Positions 43,178-52,570 of a stretch of 64,000 bases of DNA are shown one piece after another. The stretch spans positions 253,876 to 317,875 of the forward strand of contig NZ_KK211337.1 of assembly GCF_000621745.1 (NCBI RefSeq), written 5' to 3'. The position numbers and the translations under genes were made by a program. Numbering within the stretch: position 1 is the first letter of the stretch; each line of letters starts with the position of its first letter. This stretch comes from Clostridium beijerinckii HUN142 (GTDB taxonomy: Bacteria; Bacillota; Clostridia; Clostridiales; Clostridiaceae). The notes under the pieces are model-generated. The model was not told the DNA's origin. It saw only the letters and a list, made by a program, of their open reading frames with translations, and did no database searches.

Positions 43178-44677
43178 ATGGATAAAAAAAGTATAATGTT
43201 TTTAGGTACAGCGTCTTCTGTTGGTAAAAGTACTTTAGTAACAGCCCTATGTAGATATTTAAAAAATAAAGGGTTAAATGTAGCTCCTTTTAAGGCCTTA
43301 AATATTTCGTTAAATTCGTATGTAACAAAAGATGGATTAGAAATGGGACGAGCTCAAGTTGTTCAAGCGGAAGCCTGCAAACTACAGCCAGATGCTTTGA
43401 TGAATCCAGTTTTGTTAAAACCAAGTGGTAATTGCACACAAGTCATAGTGGATGGAAAAGTTCTTTGCAATATTGAGCCTTATAAATATAAGGAGCTTAA
43501 TGAAACTTTAAAAGTTAAGGTTAAGAGAGCTTATGATAAACTAAGTAAACAGCATGATATAATTGTATTAGAAGGTTCTGGGAGTTGCGCTGAAATAAAT
43601 TTGAAAGATAGTGATATATCTAATATGGCTATGGCAGAAATTGCCGATGCACCTGTAATTTTAGTAGCAGATATTGACAGAGGTGGAGTTTTTGCATCTG
43701 TGGTTGGTACAATTCAATTATTATCCGAATCAGAGCGTGAAAGAGTAAAAGGAGTAATAATAAATAAGTTTAGAGGTAATATGGAACTGTTTAAACCCGC
43801 AATAAAACAGTTAGAGGATATTATAAATATTCCAGTCCTTGGAGTTATGCCATATGAAAAGTTTGATATTGATGATGAAGATAGCGTCACCGAAAGAATT
43901 AGGAACAAAGAAGAAGTTGGAACTTTAGATATTGCTATTATCAGGCTTTCACATATGTCAAACTTTACTGATTTTAGCATTTTAGAAAGAATTCCAGATG
44001 TGACTATACGATATGTAGATAAACCTAGTGAATTAAAAAATCCAAATTTAATTATAATACCTGGAACAAAGAGTACAATTGAAGATTTAAGAAGTATGAA
44101 AGAAAATAAATTATTTGATAAAATAAAAGAATTAAAAGAGAGTGGTACGCCAATTTTTGGAATTTGTGGGGGGTATCAAATGCTTGGAACGTTGATACTC
44201 GATAAATTGGGAGTTGAAGGAAATATATCTCAAGAAGATGGTTTTGGATTTTTGGATATAAAGACACGGTTTAATGAGACGAAAATTACAAAGCAAACTA
44301 AGGGGAATATTTTATGTGATTTAAAATCAATTAAAGCCATAGAAGGAAGTACTATAAGCGGCTATGAAATTCATAATGGAATAAGTAAGATAGGGAAGAA
44401 AGCAATACCTTTTATTAAGGATTTAGATGGTGATATTGTAGGTGTATGTGACCAAGAAAGAGTTATTGCAGGAACTTATCTCCATGGTATGTTTGATTCA
44501 GAGGAATTTATAGGTTCATTTGTTAAATCTCTTAAAGAGAACAACGATATTGTGGTTGCAGAAGATATAATTGTAGAAAAAGTAAATGAATATAAGGATA
44601 ATGAGTATGATAGATTATCTAAGCTTTTTGAAGAAAATATAGATATATATCAGTTGAGAAAAATAATGGAACTTTAG
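43178..44677 (+). CDS. cobQ: Cobyric acid synthase
   Basis: Glutamine-dependent amidation of four side chains of adenosylcobyrinic acid a,c-diamide (CobQ/CbiP). 499 aa from the ATG at 43178, with GAGGGGAG 7 nt upstream. N-terminal dethiobiotin-synthetase-like domain with GTASSVGKSTL (10-20) and ADIDRGGVFAS; C-terminal type I glutamine amidotransferase domain with Cys330 in GICGGYQMLG and the His in GTYLHGMFD. Followed 16 bp later by an unknown gene. Confidence 0.95.
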   Translation: MDKKSIMFLGTASSVGKSTLVTALCRYLKNKGLNVAPFKALNISLNSYVTKDGLEMGRAQVVQAEACKLQPDALMNPVLLKPSGNCTQVIVDGKVLCNIEPYKYKELNETLKVKVKRAYDKLSKQHDIIVLEGSGSCAEINLKDSDISNMAMAEIADAPVILVADIDRGGVFASVVGTIQLLSESERERVKGVIINKFRGNMELFKPAIKQLEDIINIPVLGVMPYEKFDIDDEDSVTERIRNKEEVGTLDIAIIRLSHMSNFTDFSILERIPDVTIRYVDKPSELKNPNLIIIPGTKSTIEDLRSMKENKLFDKIKELKESGTPIFGICGGYQMLGTLILDKLGVEGNISQEDGFGFLDIKTRFNETKITKQTKGNILCDLKSIKAIEGSTISGYEIHNGISKIGKKAIPFIKDLDGDIVGVCDQERVIAGTYLHGMFDSEEFIGSFVKSLKENNDIVVAEDIIVEKVNEYKDNEYDRLSKLFEENIDIYQLRKIMEL

Positions 44678-44693
44678 GAAGAAGGGGATAGAG

Positions 44694-45209
44694 ATGTTAA
44701 CGGCTACTGAAGAGAGATTATTAAAATATATAGAAGAACGCGCAAGAGCAAATGTTAAAGGAAAAGCTTTCTATAAGATGACGGATATATTAGAGCAGGC
44801 GTTTTGGGTATCGGAAGAAAAGGCATATGAGGTTTTGAAAAATGTAATAGCGAGAAAAAATATAGGGAATTCAAAAGATGCTATTATAGATGAATATATT
44901 GATATGCTTAAAAAAGGATATGGATCAATACAAGAACAAGTAGAATTATTTGGCGGAGATAAATATACGAGTGTTATGTACACATCTGAAAGAAGATTAA
45001 AGAAGTATGAAGGTGGAACGTTTTTTGATCTTCTTAGGGAAGTTTACAAAGTTCCAGATGAAGAAATTATGGAGGTAACAGAAAAGTATTTGAAGTTTTT
45101 AAATTCTCCCATATTCTCATATAGGTTAGAAAAGGAGACCTTCCATAAGTTTTTACAATCGGATCTAGAAGAATTAGATAAGCAGTTCAATAGGTTTGTA
45201 AATTTATAG
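44694..45209 (+). CDS. Unknown protein co-transcribed with cobQ
   Basis: 171 aa, mostly helical, no membrane segment and no motif recognised. The start MLTATEERLLKYIEERARANVKG and KMTDILEQAFWVSEEKAYEVLKN suggest an N-terminal helical, possibly winged-helix-like part; the C-terminal half has YGSIQEQVELFGG and a cluster of charged helices. GAAGGGG is 8 nt before the ATG and the gap to cobQ is only 16 bp, so it shares the cob transcript. Confidence 0.75.
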   Translation: MLTATEERLLKYIEERARANVKGKAFYKMTDILEQAFWVSEEKAYEVLKNVIARKNIGNSKDAIIDEYIDMLKKGYGSIQEQVELFGGDKYTSVMYTSERRLKKYEGGTFFDLLREVYKVPDEEIMEVTEKYLKFLNSPIFSYRLEKETFHKFLQSDLEELDKQFNRFVNL

Positions 45210-45345
45210 TATTAAATTAAAAATAATTATTAAGCAGAACATGGTGTAGCTAAAAGATAATAATTATATTTTAAGTGTTGAAGGCAAATTTGGATAAATA
45301 GAGCATATGTTCTATTTATTGAAGAAAATAATAGATACAAGTTTT

Positions 45346-45397
45346 ATACCCAGTTTATATAGTATTTATTTGAGAATATACTATATAAACTGGGTAT
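45346..45397. terminator. 20-bp perfect inverted repeat after ytaF and the cob block
   Basis: Arms 45346-45365 and 45378-45397, 12-nt loop. It sits between convergent genes (cob block from the left, ytaF from the right). T-runs are short on both sides, but the stem is long; best read as a shared terminator. Confidence 0.75.
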
Positions 45398-45404
45398 GAA
45401 TTTA

Positions 45405-46031
45405 TTATTTTAATATTCTAAGTATTGCTAATAATATGAGCAGAGCTCCTGATAACCAAGATAATTCAAGATGTACTTTTTGAGCAAATTTTCTTCCGAT
45501 AACCACGCCAAGTGACACTAGAAGAACTCCTATGATAAAGCATAATACTAAAACTTGCGTATAGTTAATGTTACATAGGCTAGATCCAATTCCTACTGCA
45601 AGACTATCTAATGATAATGCTAAACCTAAATAGAATGATTCTTTGATATTTAAGCACTTAGAATTATCAAAATCAGCTTTTATTTCATCTGCATAAACTT
45701 GCAAGACAAACTGAAAGTCAAAGATTTTAAATGTTAAAGGGCTATCGGATTTTGAGCATTTTGAGATATATGATTTAAAAATATATTCAAATAATCTATA
45801 TATTCCAAGTAACATTAAAAGTATAAATCCTAAAATTCCAGGAAGGCTACTTGGGAGTATGCTTTTAAATATTGAGCCGATAAGTAAAGAACAAGCAAGT
45901 GTAATGGTGCATACTAAATTTATTACTACTGCGCATATTGGTGGAATACGAATTTTTGAAGTACCATAAGCAATACTTGCAACGAAAGAATCTATGCATA
46001 ACGAAGATACTAATAATAAAGACTCAAGCAT
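45405..46031 (-). CDS. ytaF: YtaF-like sporulation membrane protein
   Basis: 208 aa, MntP-related membrane protein with about six helices in two halves. Motifs: SSLCIDSFVASIAYGTSKIRIP at the start and GLALSLDSLAVGIGSSL in the second half. A polar loop (about 85-125, KSYISKCSKSDSPLTF) is typical of YtaF. YtaF was named from sporulation; transport of Mn or a related cation is by homology. AGGTAATAG is a weak site before the ATG. Paralogous to the protein encoded at 21575. Confidence 0.85.
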   Translation of the reverse strand: MLESLLLVSSLCIDSFVASIAYGTSKIRIPPICAVVINLVCTITLACSLLIGSIFKSILPSSLPGILGFILLMLLGIYRLFEYIFKSYISKCSKSDSPLTFKIFDFQFVLQVYADEIKADFDNSKCLNIKESFYLGLALSLDSLAVGIGSSLCNINYTQVLVLCFIIGVLLVSLGVVIGRKFAQKVHLELSWLSGALLILLAILRILK

Positions 46032-46497
46032 AACTATTACCTCATAAGTTTTAAATACAATTCATAATATGAAAAAAAACAACTATTAGTTACAAATTTA
46101 GCAGTTTTATATTATTTTGGAATAGATTTATTAATAATAATTGAAATTCGTATAGAATCCCTGTAAACTATAAGAAATAATAACAATTAATATACAATAT
46201 GTTGTGTAATGATATATTACAGATAGAACTCTAGCAATTTAAAGTATTTACTAAGATTAAAGAGTAGAAATTAAACAGCAATATTATAATTAGGAATATG
46301 AATTTCATGATATAATTAAAATAAATATATAATTGATTCACTGTATACATATATGTTTCAATAACTGACTTATACTTAAAATTCTAGTAGTATAAGTGTT
46401 TAATTGAAGTAAAATGTATCAACTTAATCGCAACATATATATATAAGAAATACCAATAAATATGCTGTAAATTATATTATATAAATGGAGGATTAAA
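46032..46497. other. Divergent intergenic region between ytaF and the HAD gene
   Basis: 466 bp of AT-rich DNA with no coding signal and no structured RNA I could recognise. A good GGAGG precedes the HAD start. Confidence 0.4.
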
Positions 46498-47301
46498 ATG
46501 TATAAATTACTTGCACTAGATATGGATGGAACTTTACTTACAACTGATAAGAAGGTTTCAAAAAATACTGAAGCAGCTATAAAGGCTGCAGAAGAAAAGG
46601 GTGTTAAGATAGTATTAGCATCAGGAAGACCATTAGATGGATTAAATAGGTATTTAGAAGAACTTGATTTAATAAAAGGTGAGGACTATGTACTTAGCTT
46701 TAATGGAGGATTAGTTCAAAATACTAGAGGGAAAATTGTCTCAAAGGTATGTTTAAAAGGAACTGATTTAAAATATATATATGAAATAAGTAAGAGGCTT
46801 AATGTCAATATACATGCTTTTTCTGCAAATGATGGATTAATATCTCCTAAAACTAGTAAATATACAGAGTATGAAGCTACAATGAATGGCATTGATATAA
46901 CTATTAAGGACTTTAATGAAGTTGACGACGATGAAGATATAATAAAAGTCATGATGATAGATCCACAAGAAATATTAGATCCAGCCATAAAGAAATTACC
47001 TAACGAAATTTATGAGAAATATAGTGTATTTAAAAGTGCACCTTTCTTCTTAGAATTTACACATAAAGAAGTAGATAAAGGACTTGGTTTAAAAAAACTT
47101 GGTGAATATCTTGGGATAAAACGAGAAGAAATAATTGCATGTGGAGATGCTGGAAATGATTTATCAATGGTAAAGTATGCTGGACTTGGTGTAGCGATGG
47201 GAAATGCTACTGAAGAAATTAAAGAAGCTGCAGATTTTATTACTAATTCAAACGACGAGGATGGAATAGTGAAAGTAATAGAAAAATTTATTCTAAGTTA
47301 A
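46498..47301 (+). CDS. Cof-type HAD-IIB sugar/flavin phosphatase
   Basis: Cytoplasmic phosphatase, 267 aa. Motif I DMDGTLLT (8-15), motif II ASGRP (about 41-45), the C2B cap domain (about 85-190), motif III Lys in DKGLGLKKL and motif IV CGDAGNDLSMVKYAGLGVAM. Members dephosphorylate sugar phosphates, FMN or PLP; the substrate is open. It has its own strong terminator. Confidence 0.93.
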   Translation: MYKLLALDMDGTLLTTDKKVSKNTEAAIKAAEEKGVKIVLASGRPLDGLNRYLEELDLIKGEDYVLSFNGGLVQNTRGKIVSKVCLKGTDLKYIYEISKRLNVNIHAFSANDGLISPKTSKYTEYEATMNGIDITIKDFNEVDDDEDIIKVMMIDPQEILDPAIKKLPNEIYEKYSVFKSAPFFLEFTHKEVDKGLGLKKLGEYLGIKREEIIACGDAGNDLSMVKYAGLGVAMGNATEEIKEAADFITNSNDEDGIVKVIEKFILS

Positions 47302-47320
47302 TCTAACTAGAAATTTATAG

Positions 47321-47379
47321 GAAATTGTTTTATTGTTATTGACTAAACCACATTTTGACAGACAATATAAAACAATTTC
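47321..47379 (+). terminator. Terminator after the HAD phosphatase gene
   Basis: 13-bp stem GAAATTGTTTTAT/ATAAAACAATTTC with a 33-nt loop followed by TTTTTTTTC. Confidence 0.8.
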
Positions 47380-47422
47380 TTTTTTTCTGAGGAAATTATA
47401 ACGTTATCAAGTCTATAGATAT

Positions 47423-47546
47423 TTTGCCTTTTGTGAGTATGAATCATATAATAGGATACTCAAGTGGCGGGGGAAAAGAGTCAAAAGAATAGAAAACAAA
47501 TTTATTCGCCCGCAAAATTTTTCTCATATTTGTTCGAAAAGGCAAA
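47423..47546 (+). ncRNA. Possible structured RNA upstream of the HD-GYP gene
   Basis: A 10-bp closing stem TTTGCCTTTT/AAAAGGCAAA (47423-47432 with 47537-47546) encloses GAGTAT/ATACTC (47435-47440 with 47456-47461) and GCGGG/CCCGC (47467-47471 with 47509-47513): a three-way junction. A small ORF overlaps it. No known riboswitch class is matched. Confidence 0.35.
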
Positions 47547-47553
47547 TGAGTAA
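47464..47553 (+). CDS. Possible 29-aa ORF inside the structured region
   Basis: GTG start with AGGA 8 nt upstream; product begins MAGEKSQKNRKQIYSP and ends SYLFEKANE. The composition looks protein-like, basic then aromatic. No larger gene is visible in 47302-47765. It could equally be a chance ORF within a structured RNA. Confidence 0.3.
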   Translation: MAGEKSQKNRKQIYSPAKFFSYLFEKANE

Positions 47554-47765
47554 AAAAAATTATATTTAATTAATGAAAGTTTATGCCTAAGGTAATATAA
47601 TATATTTATGTACTTATATAGCAGACTTAATTTGTTTTATAATTAAAAATTGAAATTAACTGTTTGGGGATAATTATGGGTGTTACATAAAGGAAGGGTA
47701 TGTACATATGATCTATATTTAGGGGTATAGTATAAATAATGATTTATTTAGGGGGAATATAAGCT

Positions 47766-48875
47766 TTGAGATTAGTCCCAATTGAAAATGTTAAGCCAAA
47801 TACAGTACTTGGAAAATCGTTGTATGACATTAATGGCAGAATTTTACTTAGAGCCGGAGTGGTTTTAAGAGAAAATACAATTGCAAAAATAAGGGGAATA
47901 AATATTCTATCAATATATATAGTTGATAAATACAGTAATGAAGAAATTGAAGATATTATTAAACCAGAACTCAGGCAAAAAGCAATTATAACGATAAAAG
48001 AAGCATTTTCTAACATAGGAAGGCTTAATAATAGCAATTCAGTAAGGAATAAAGAAAGTGATTATACATGGCAAGAGCAAAGTTATTTTTATAATATAGG
48101 AAAAATGGCAGTAAATTTAATTGATGATATCTTAAATAGAAGGGATATAATGCTTGCATTAGTGGATATAAGAAGTATGAATAATTATATGTATTCTCAT
48201 TCTGTAAATGTTGCAGTAATCTCCCTTACTATAGGAATTGCACTTCAATTACCAAAAAAGAAATTGGAAGCTTTATGCATTGGTGCATTGATACATGATA
48301 TTGGAAAATCATTAATACCAAGGGATATCATTGATAAACATGGAATCTTAAGTGAAGAAGAAAAAGAGATATTAAGACAACATCCAAGACTTGGATATAA
48401 GTATTTATCAAGCACTTATAATATTAATAGCCTAAGTAAATTAATAGTTCTTCAACATCATGAAAGACCAGATGGAAATGGATATCCAGATGGATTAGCT
48501 AAAGATAATATTATTGAACTAAGCAATATTGTAAGTATCGCCAATGTATATGACAATTTATCAACAGATTTGCCAGATAAAAGAGCAATGTTTCCAAGTG
48601 ATGTACTAGAATATTTGATGTCAAATGCAGGAACTATGTTTGATTATAATATAGTTAATATATTTTGTAGAATAGTGATTCCATATCCAAAAGGAACTAT
48701 TGTAGAATTAAGCACAGAAGAAGTTGCGGTGGTGGAAGAAACTACACCAGGCTTTCCACTAAGGCCAACTGTAAGAGTAATAGAAAGTCCTAGAGTAAGT
48801 AGAATTGGTATGAAAGTTGACCTTATAAAAGAAATTTCAATAGTCATTACTGGTGTGAAATATGAAATTAACTAA
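47766..48875 (+). CDS. HD-GYP domain protein
   Basis: Likely cyclic-di-GMP phosphodiesterase. 369 aa from a TTG preceded by AGGGGG. An N-terminal DUF3391-like part (about 1-80) leads to the HD-GYP domain (about 135-300): His145 (YSHSVNV), His177-Asp178 (ALIHDIGKSLIP), His206 (QHPRLGY), His231-His232 (LQHHERPDGNGYP) and GYP at 239-241. These are the metal ligands and signature of active enzymes. A beta-rich tail of about 60 residues follows. No GGDEF gene is nearby. Confidence 0.92.
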   Translation: MRLVPIENVKPNTVLGKSLYDINGRILLRAGVVLRENTIAKIRGINILSIYIVDKYSNEEIEDIIKPELRQKAIITIKEAFSNIGRLNNSNSVRNKESDYTWQEQSYFYNIGKMAVNLIDDILNRRDIMLALVDIRSMNNYMYSHSVNVAVISLTIGIALQLPKKKLEALCIGALIHDIGKSLIPRDIIDKHGILSEEEKEILRQHPRLGYKYLSSTYNINSLSKLIVLQHHERPDGNGYPDGLAKDNIIELSNIVSIANVYDNLSTDLPDKRAMFPSDVLEYLMSNAGTMFDYNIVNIFCRIVIPYPKGTIVELSTEEVAVVEETTPGFPLRPTVRVIESPRVSRIGMKVDLIKEISIVITGVKYEIN

Positions 48876-48884
48876 TATAGGCAT

Positions 48885-48924
48885 GTTAGAAAGGCAATCT
48901 TTTGATTAAGATTGCCTTTCTAAC
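48885..48924. terminator. Bidirectional terminator between the HD-GYP gene and ade
   Basis: Perfect 17-bp stem (48885-48901 with 48908-48924), 6-nt loop. It touches the last base of the ade stop codon; the two genes converge. Confidence 0.85.
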
Positions 48925-50693
48925 TATTCAAATATATCAATAAATTTAAAATTAATGACATCAAATAAGCCTTTATCTGTAATTTTTAAATCTGGTATTA
49001 CTGGTAAGGATAAAAACGATAATGTTAAAAATGGATTGAAATCAATGTTTGGAGCTATAATTTTGATAGCCGAATGAAGATTTTCTAAATCAAGCTCAAT
49101 TTCACCATATGTTCTATTCGTCATAAGCCCGCCAATTTCAAGTTGAATATGAGCAAGAATAATCTCATCTCTAACTACAATTATACCGCCACCCATTCGT
49201 TCTAATTCTTTAGCAGCAAACAGCATATCTCTATCATTTGCCCCAGCAAGTATTAAATTATGAGAATCATGAGCAATGGTAGTTGCAATTGCACCTTCTA
49301 AAATCCCTAAACCTTTTAATATTCCAAGCCCCAAATTGCCAGAAGCCTTATGCCGTTCAATAACTGCAATTTTTGCTAAGTCATCTTTAGGTGAGGAGTT
49401 GAAAAATTTAGAATTATTATCTTTCATTGAACTAATATCTGAGATATTGAGCTTTAGGTGAATACTTTCTAATTTATTTGGAATTATCTCGATTGCATTT
49501 AATCTGTTTACATCTTTATTTGGTATATTAATTTTGAAACTATCTTCAGTTAAATGTGGGAGATTTATGGAATTACAAAAATCATCAATATTTGTGTTTT
49601 TTACTAAACCTCTATCAAAATTAACAAGTTCATTATCACTTACAACTAATTTACCTTCTTTATAAACTTGAGCTATTTTAAATTCTTCTAAGTTATCTAA
49701 TAATATAAAATCTGCAATATATCCAGGAGCAATTGCTCCCTTGTTGCTTAGTTTATATAAGAGTGATGGGTTAATTGTTGCCATTTGAATAGCTGTTTCG
49801 GGCTTTAAGTTAGAATTATTTATAGTATAAATAATTGAGCTGTTAATTGAGCCATTAGCAGCAATATCATCAATATGTTTATCATCAGTGCAGAAGCAAA
49901 ATCTATTACTATTAGATTCATTAACTGCAGGTAATAATTCCTTTAAGTTTTTTGCAACAGTACCTTCTCTAATTAGAATATACATACCGCGTCGGATCTT
50001 ATCAAGAGCTTCTTCGGCATTATTGCATTCGTGATCAGTTAAAATGTTAGCAGCTCTATAGGTGTTTGTCATCATAGATGTAAAGCCAGCTCCATGACCA
50101 TCAATAACTTTATTACTGATAATTGAATCATATATCTTATCAATTATTTTCTCATCACACTCTGAGACGGAAGGATAATCCATGACTTCAGCTAACCCCA
50201 AAACTTTATCATTTTTATAAAAATCTTTTAAATCCCTAGAGAGCAAAGTTGCACCAGAGCTTTCAAAGCTGGTACCAGGAACACAGGATGGAAGCATAAA
50301 ATATATATCAAATGAGATATTTTGTGAAGAATTAAGCATGAAATTTATACCTGCAGTTCCCATAACATTTGAAATTTCATGGGGATCTGCAATAACAGAT
50401 GTGATTCCGTTTAATAATGCTAGTTTGCTGTATTCAACAGGTGTGACCAAACTCGATTCTATATGGCAATGAGAATCAATAAGTCCAGGACAAATATATT
50501 TGTTAGTGCCATCTACAATTCCATATCCATCATAGTCACCAATACCTATAATATACCCATCTTTAACACCAATATTATCTATGAATCTATTCTTATTAAA
50601 AACATCAATTATGGTAACATTTTTAATTACGAGATCACATTTTATGCTTCCATTAGAAGCTTTGATATGATTTATTAATGTATCTTTATTCAA
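48924..50693 (-). CDS. ade: Adenine deaminase
   Basis: Hydrolytic deamination of adenine to hypoxanthine in purine salvage. Amidohydrolase fold, 589 aa from a TTG at 50693, chosen because AAGGAGG lies 8 nt before it; the in-frame ATG at 50717 has no site. Metal motif GLIDSHCHIESS (about 68-79), the HGAGF loop, and the C-terminal region with GGGIVVV typical of bacterial Ade. No purine riboswitch is seen upstream. Confidence 0.94.
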   Translation of the reverse strand: MNKDTLINHIKASNGSIKCDLVIKNVTIIDVFNKNRFIDNIGVKDGYIIGIGDYDGYGIVDGTNKYICPGLIDSHCHIESSLVTPVEYSKLALLNGITSVIADPHEISNVMGTAGINFMLNSSQNISFDIYFMLPSCVPGTSFESSGATLLSRDLKDFYKNDKVLGLAEVMDYPSVSECDEKIIDKIYDSIISNKVIDGHGAGFTSMMTNTYRAANILTDHECNNAEEALDKIRRGMYILIREGTVAKNLKELLPAVNESNSNRFCFCTDDKHIDDIAANGSINSSIIYTINNSNLKPETAIQMATINPSLLYKLSNKGAIAPGYIADFILLDNLEEFKIAQVYKEGKLVVSDNELVNFDRGLVKNTNIDDFCNSINLPHLTEDSFKINIPNKDVNRLNAIEIIPNKLESIHLKLNISDISSMKDNNSKFFNSSPKDDLAKIAVIERHKASGNLGLGILKGLGILEGAIATTIAHDSHNLILAGANDRDMLFAAKELERMGGGIIVVRDEIILAHIQLEIGGLMTNRTYGEIELDLENLHSAIKIIAPNIDFNPFLTLSFLSLPVIPDLKITDKGLFDVINFKFIDIFE

Positions 50694-50880
50694 ATAAAAT
50701 TCCTCCTTATTACGCATTTTTATTAGTTATATTCACTGTATCTAAAAAATATATTGCCTTATTATAATTGAAATTTGTGAATATTGTCAAAAGTAAAAAT
50801 GTTTACAAATAAAAAAATATATTTTCATCTTTTGATAACGTTTGAATATAGGAGTTTTTATACATAATATGGAGATAAAG

Positions 50881-50927
50881 AAGTTAGGTGCATATTATAA
50901 ATTTAGATTATAATATGCGCCTAACTT
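50881..50927 (-). terminator. Terminator between the lactonase gene and ade
   Basis: 20-bp stem with one G-U pair (50881-50900 with 50908-50927), 7-nt loop, followed on the minus strand by CTTTATCT. It separates the two leftward genes into different transcripts. Confidence 0.8.
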
Positions 50928-50951
50928 TTATTTGTATAATTAACTATTTGA

Positions 50952-52010
50952 TTAAATAAATTCTATACACGTTGGAGTTGGGACATTTTCAGATGCCATA
51001 AAAGTTAACTCTCCTGTTATTGAATTAATGGAAAATATAGATATATTATTAGAATTTTCATTTGCACAAAGTAGGAATTTACCAGATGGATCCAATTGGA
51101 AATCTCTAGGAGAATCCCCGTTGCAAGAAATAGTATTTACATACTTTAGCTTTCCATTATCTGAATTTATATGGAATAAACTTAAAGAATTATTTCCTCT
51201 GTCAGAGGTATAAAGAAATTTATTGTTCTTGTGTATACGAATTGCTGAGCCGGACTTTTTCCCTTCGTGATCTTGTGGTAATGAACTTAGAGTTTGAATA
51301 TTTTCAAAAGTAATCTTTGATTTTGTTTTATAATCAAAAACAAAAATTTCCGAAGTTAATTCGCTCAAAACGTAATAGAAGGGTTTTCCATTAGTGCTAG
51401 TAATATGTCTTGGTCCTGTTCCCGCAGGAAAGGTATAATTTAGATCTTCATTTTGATAGAGCTTTCCGTCTTTCACTGAAGAAACTATCAGTTTATCAAT
51501 CCCCAAATCAATAGATAGAATGTATTTCTCATCATGAGTAAACATTGAACAATGGATATGAGGCTTTTCTTGTCTTAAATGGTTTATACTAGAGCCATTG
51601 TGACTTCCAAGCATAGGAGAATTTAAAATTAAGCCATCTAAAGTACTATATACAAACATTTTATTTTCATGATAGTTTGAAGAAATTAAAATTTCATGGC
51701 TTTTGTTTAGACTTACATGACAAGGTGGTTTTTCTTCAGAAAGATTAGAGTTTATTAAGTGCAGTTTATTATCTTCCTTCCAATATTTAAACGAAGATAC
51801 CCCAGCTTTTTCCCCAACTTTACATGTTGAGTAAAGAATGTGCCTTTCTCTATCAAGAGTTAAATATGTAGGATTTTCTATATTATAAGCTAAATTGATA
51901 TTTTCGATATTACCTGAAATTGTATCAAAATTAATTCTATAGATTCCTTTACTTTCATTTTTGGTATAAGTTCCAATAAATCCAACTGAAATATTTTCTT
52001 TTATTACCAT
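50952..52010 (-). CDS. Lactonase-family beta-propeller protein (Pgl-like)
   Basis: 352 aa, seven-bladed beta-propeller of the YbhE/6-phosphogluconolactonase family. Motifs: FIGTYTKNESKGIYRI at the start, HCSMFTHDEKYILSIDLG (about 155-172), GTGPRHIT and DRGNNSLSLF. The first blade is joined to the last by ISIFSINSITGEL. AGGGGG is 8 nt before the ATG. Substrate could be 6-phosphogluconolactone or another lactone; the organism's pathway is not shown in the window. Confidence 0.88.
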   Translation of the reverse strand: MVIKENISVGFIGTYTKNESKGIYRINFDTISGNIENINLAYNIENPTYLTLDRERHILYSTCKVGEKAGVSSFKYWKEDNKLHLINSNLSEEKPPCHVSLNKSHEILISSNYHENKMFVYSTLDGLILNSPMLGSHNGSSINHLRQEKPHIHCSMFTHDEKYILSIDLGIDKLIVSSVKDGKLYQNEDLNYTFPAGTGPRHITSTNGKPFYYVLSELTSEIFVFDYKTKSKITFENIQTLSSLPQDHEGKKSGSAIRIHKNNKFLYTSDRGNNSLSLFHINSDNGKLKYVNTISCNGDSPRDFQLDPSGKFLLCANENSNNISIFSINSITGELTFMASENVPTPTCIEFI

Positions 52011-52473
52011 TATACATGCCCCCTTTTATTGTATATTTATTAGTATAGCATAAACAGAAGTGAAAAATATTTATGAAATTTTATTAAGATCTATTGATTT
52101 TAATCATTTAATTATGGTAGTGGAAAAAATAAAAAAGATTAATAATTGTGTATAATTATTAATATCAAAATATAACCAAATAGCAGTAAGTTTTTGTAAA
52201 TAAGTAATTATAAACATTATAAACTGCAAATAGAATAATTTTATAATTTATGGTATTATACATACAAAAGTTTAATAATAGATAGTGATTCTGGTTTATA
52301 GGCTGAATATCTATGGTTATTAATTATTTTTATGAAACTAAACAACAAAACTATATAAATTGGTTTAAAGAATTCGTGTTATATTTTTAGAGTTTAAGCT
52401 TGTGAAATTAATAGTAATATAAATGCATTATTTAAGCTTACATAATTTGATTATTATATTTAGTTTTATAATG

Positions 52474-52501
52474 TTGATAAGAAGCTGAATTTTGATATAA
52501 T
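52474..52501 (+). promoter_or_regulatory. Likely sigma-A promoter of metA
   Basis: TTGATA (52474-52479), 16-bp spacer, TATAAT (52496-52501), leaving a leader of about 60 nt. That is too short for a SAM or T-box riboswitch. The rest of the 52011-52473 gap shows no gene and no riboswitch. Confidence 0.65.
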
Positions 52502-52570
52502 AATATTTATATACAAAAATAATTAAATAATAATTTTAAATAAGCAATAATCAAATTGGGGGGAACAACG

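Noticed and set aside
50718..50880. Purine riboswitch upstream of ade
   Set aside because: No TATA..GG core or conserved loops; region is short and AT-rich.
52011..52570. SAM (S-box) or T-box leader before metA
   Set aside because: No S-box or T-box sequence, and the likely leader is only about 60 nt.
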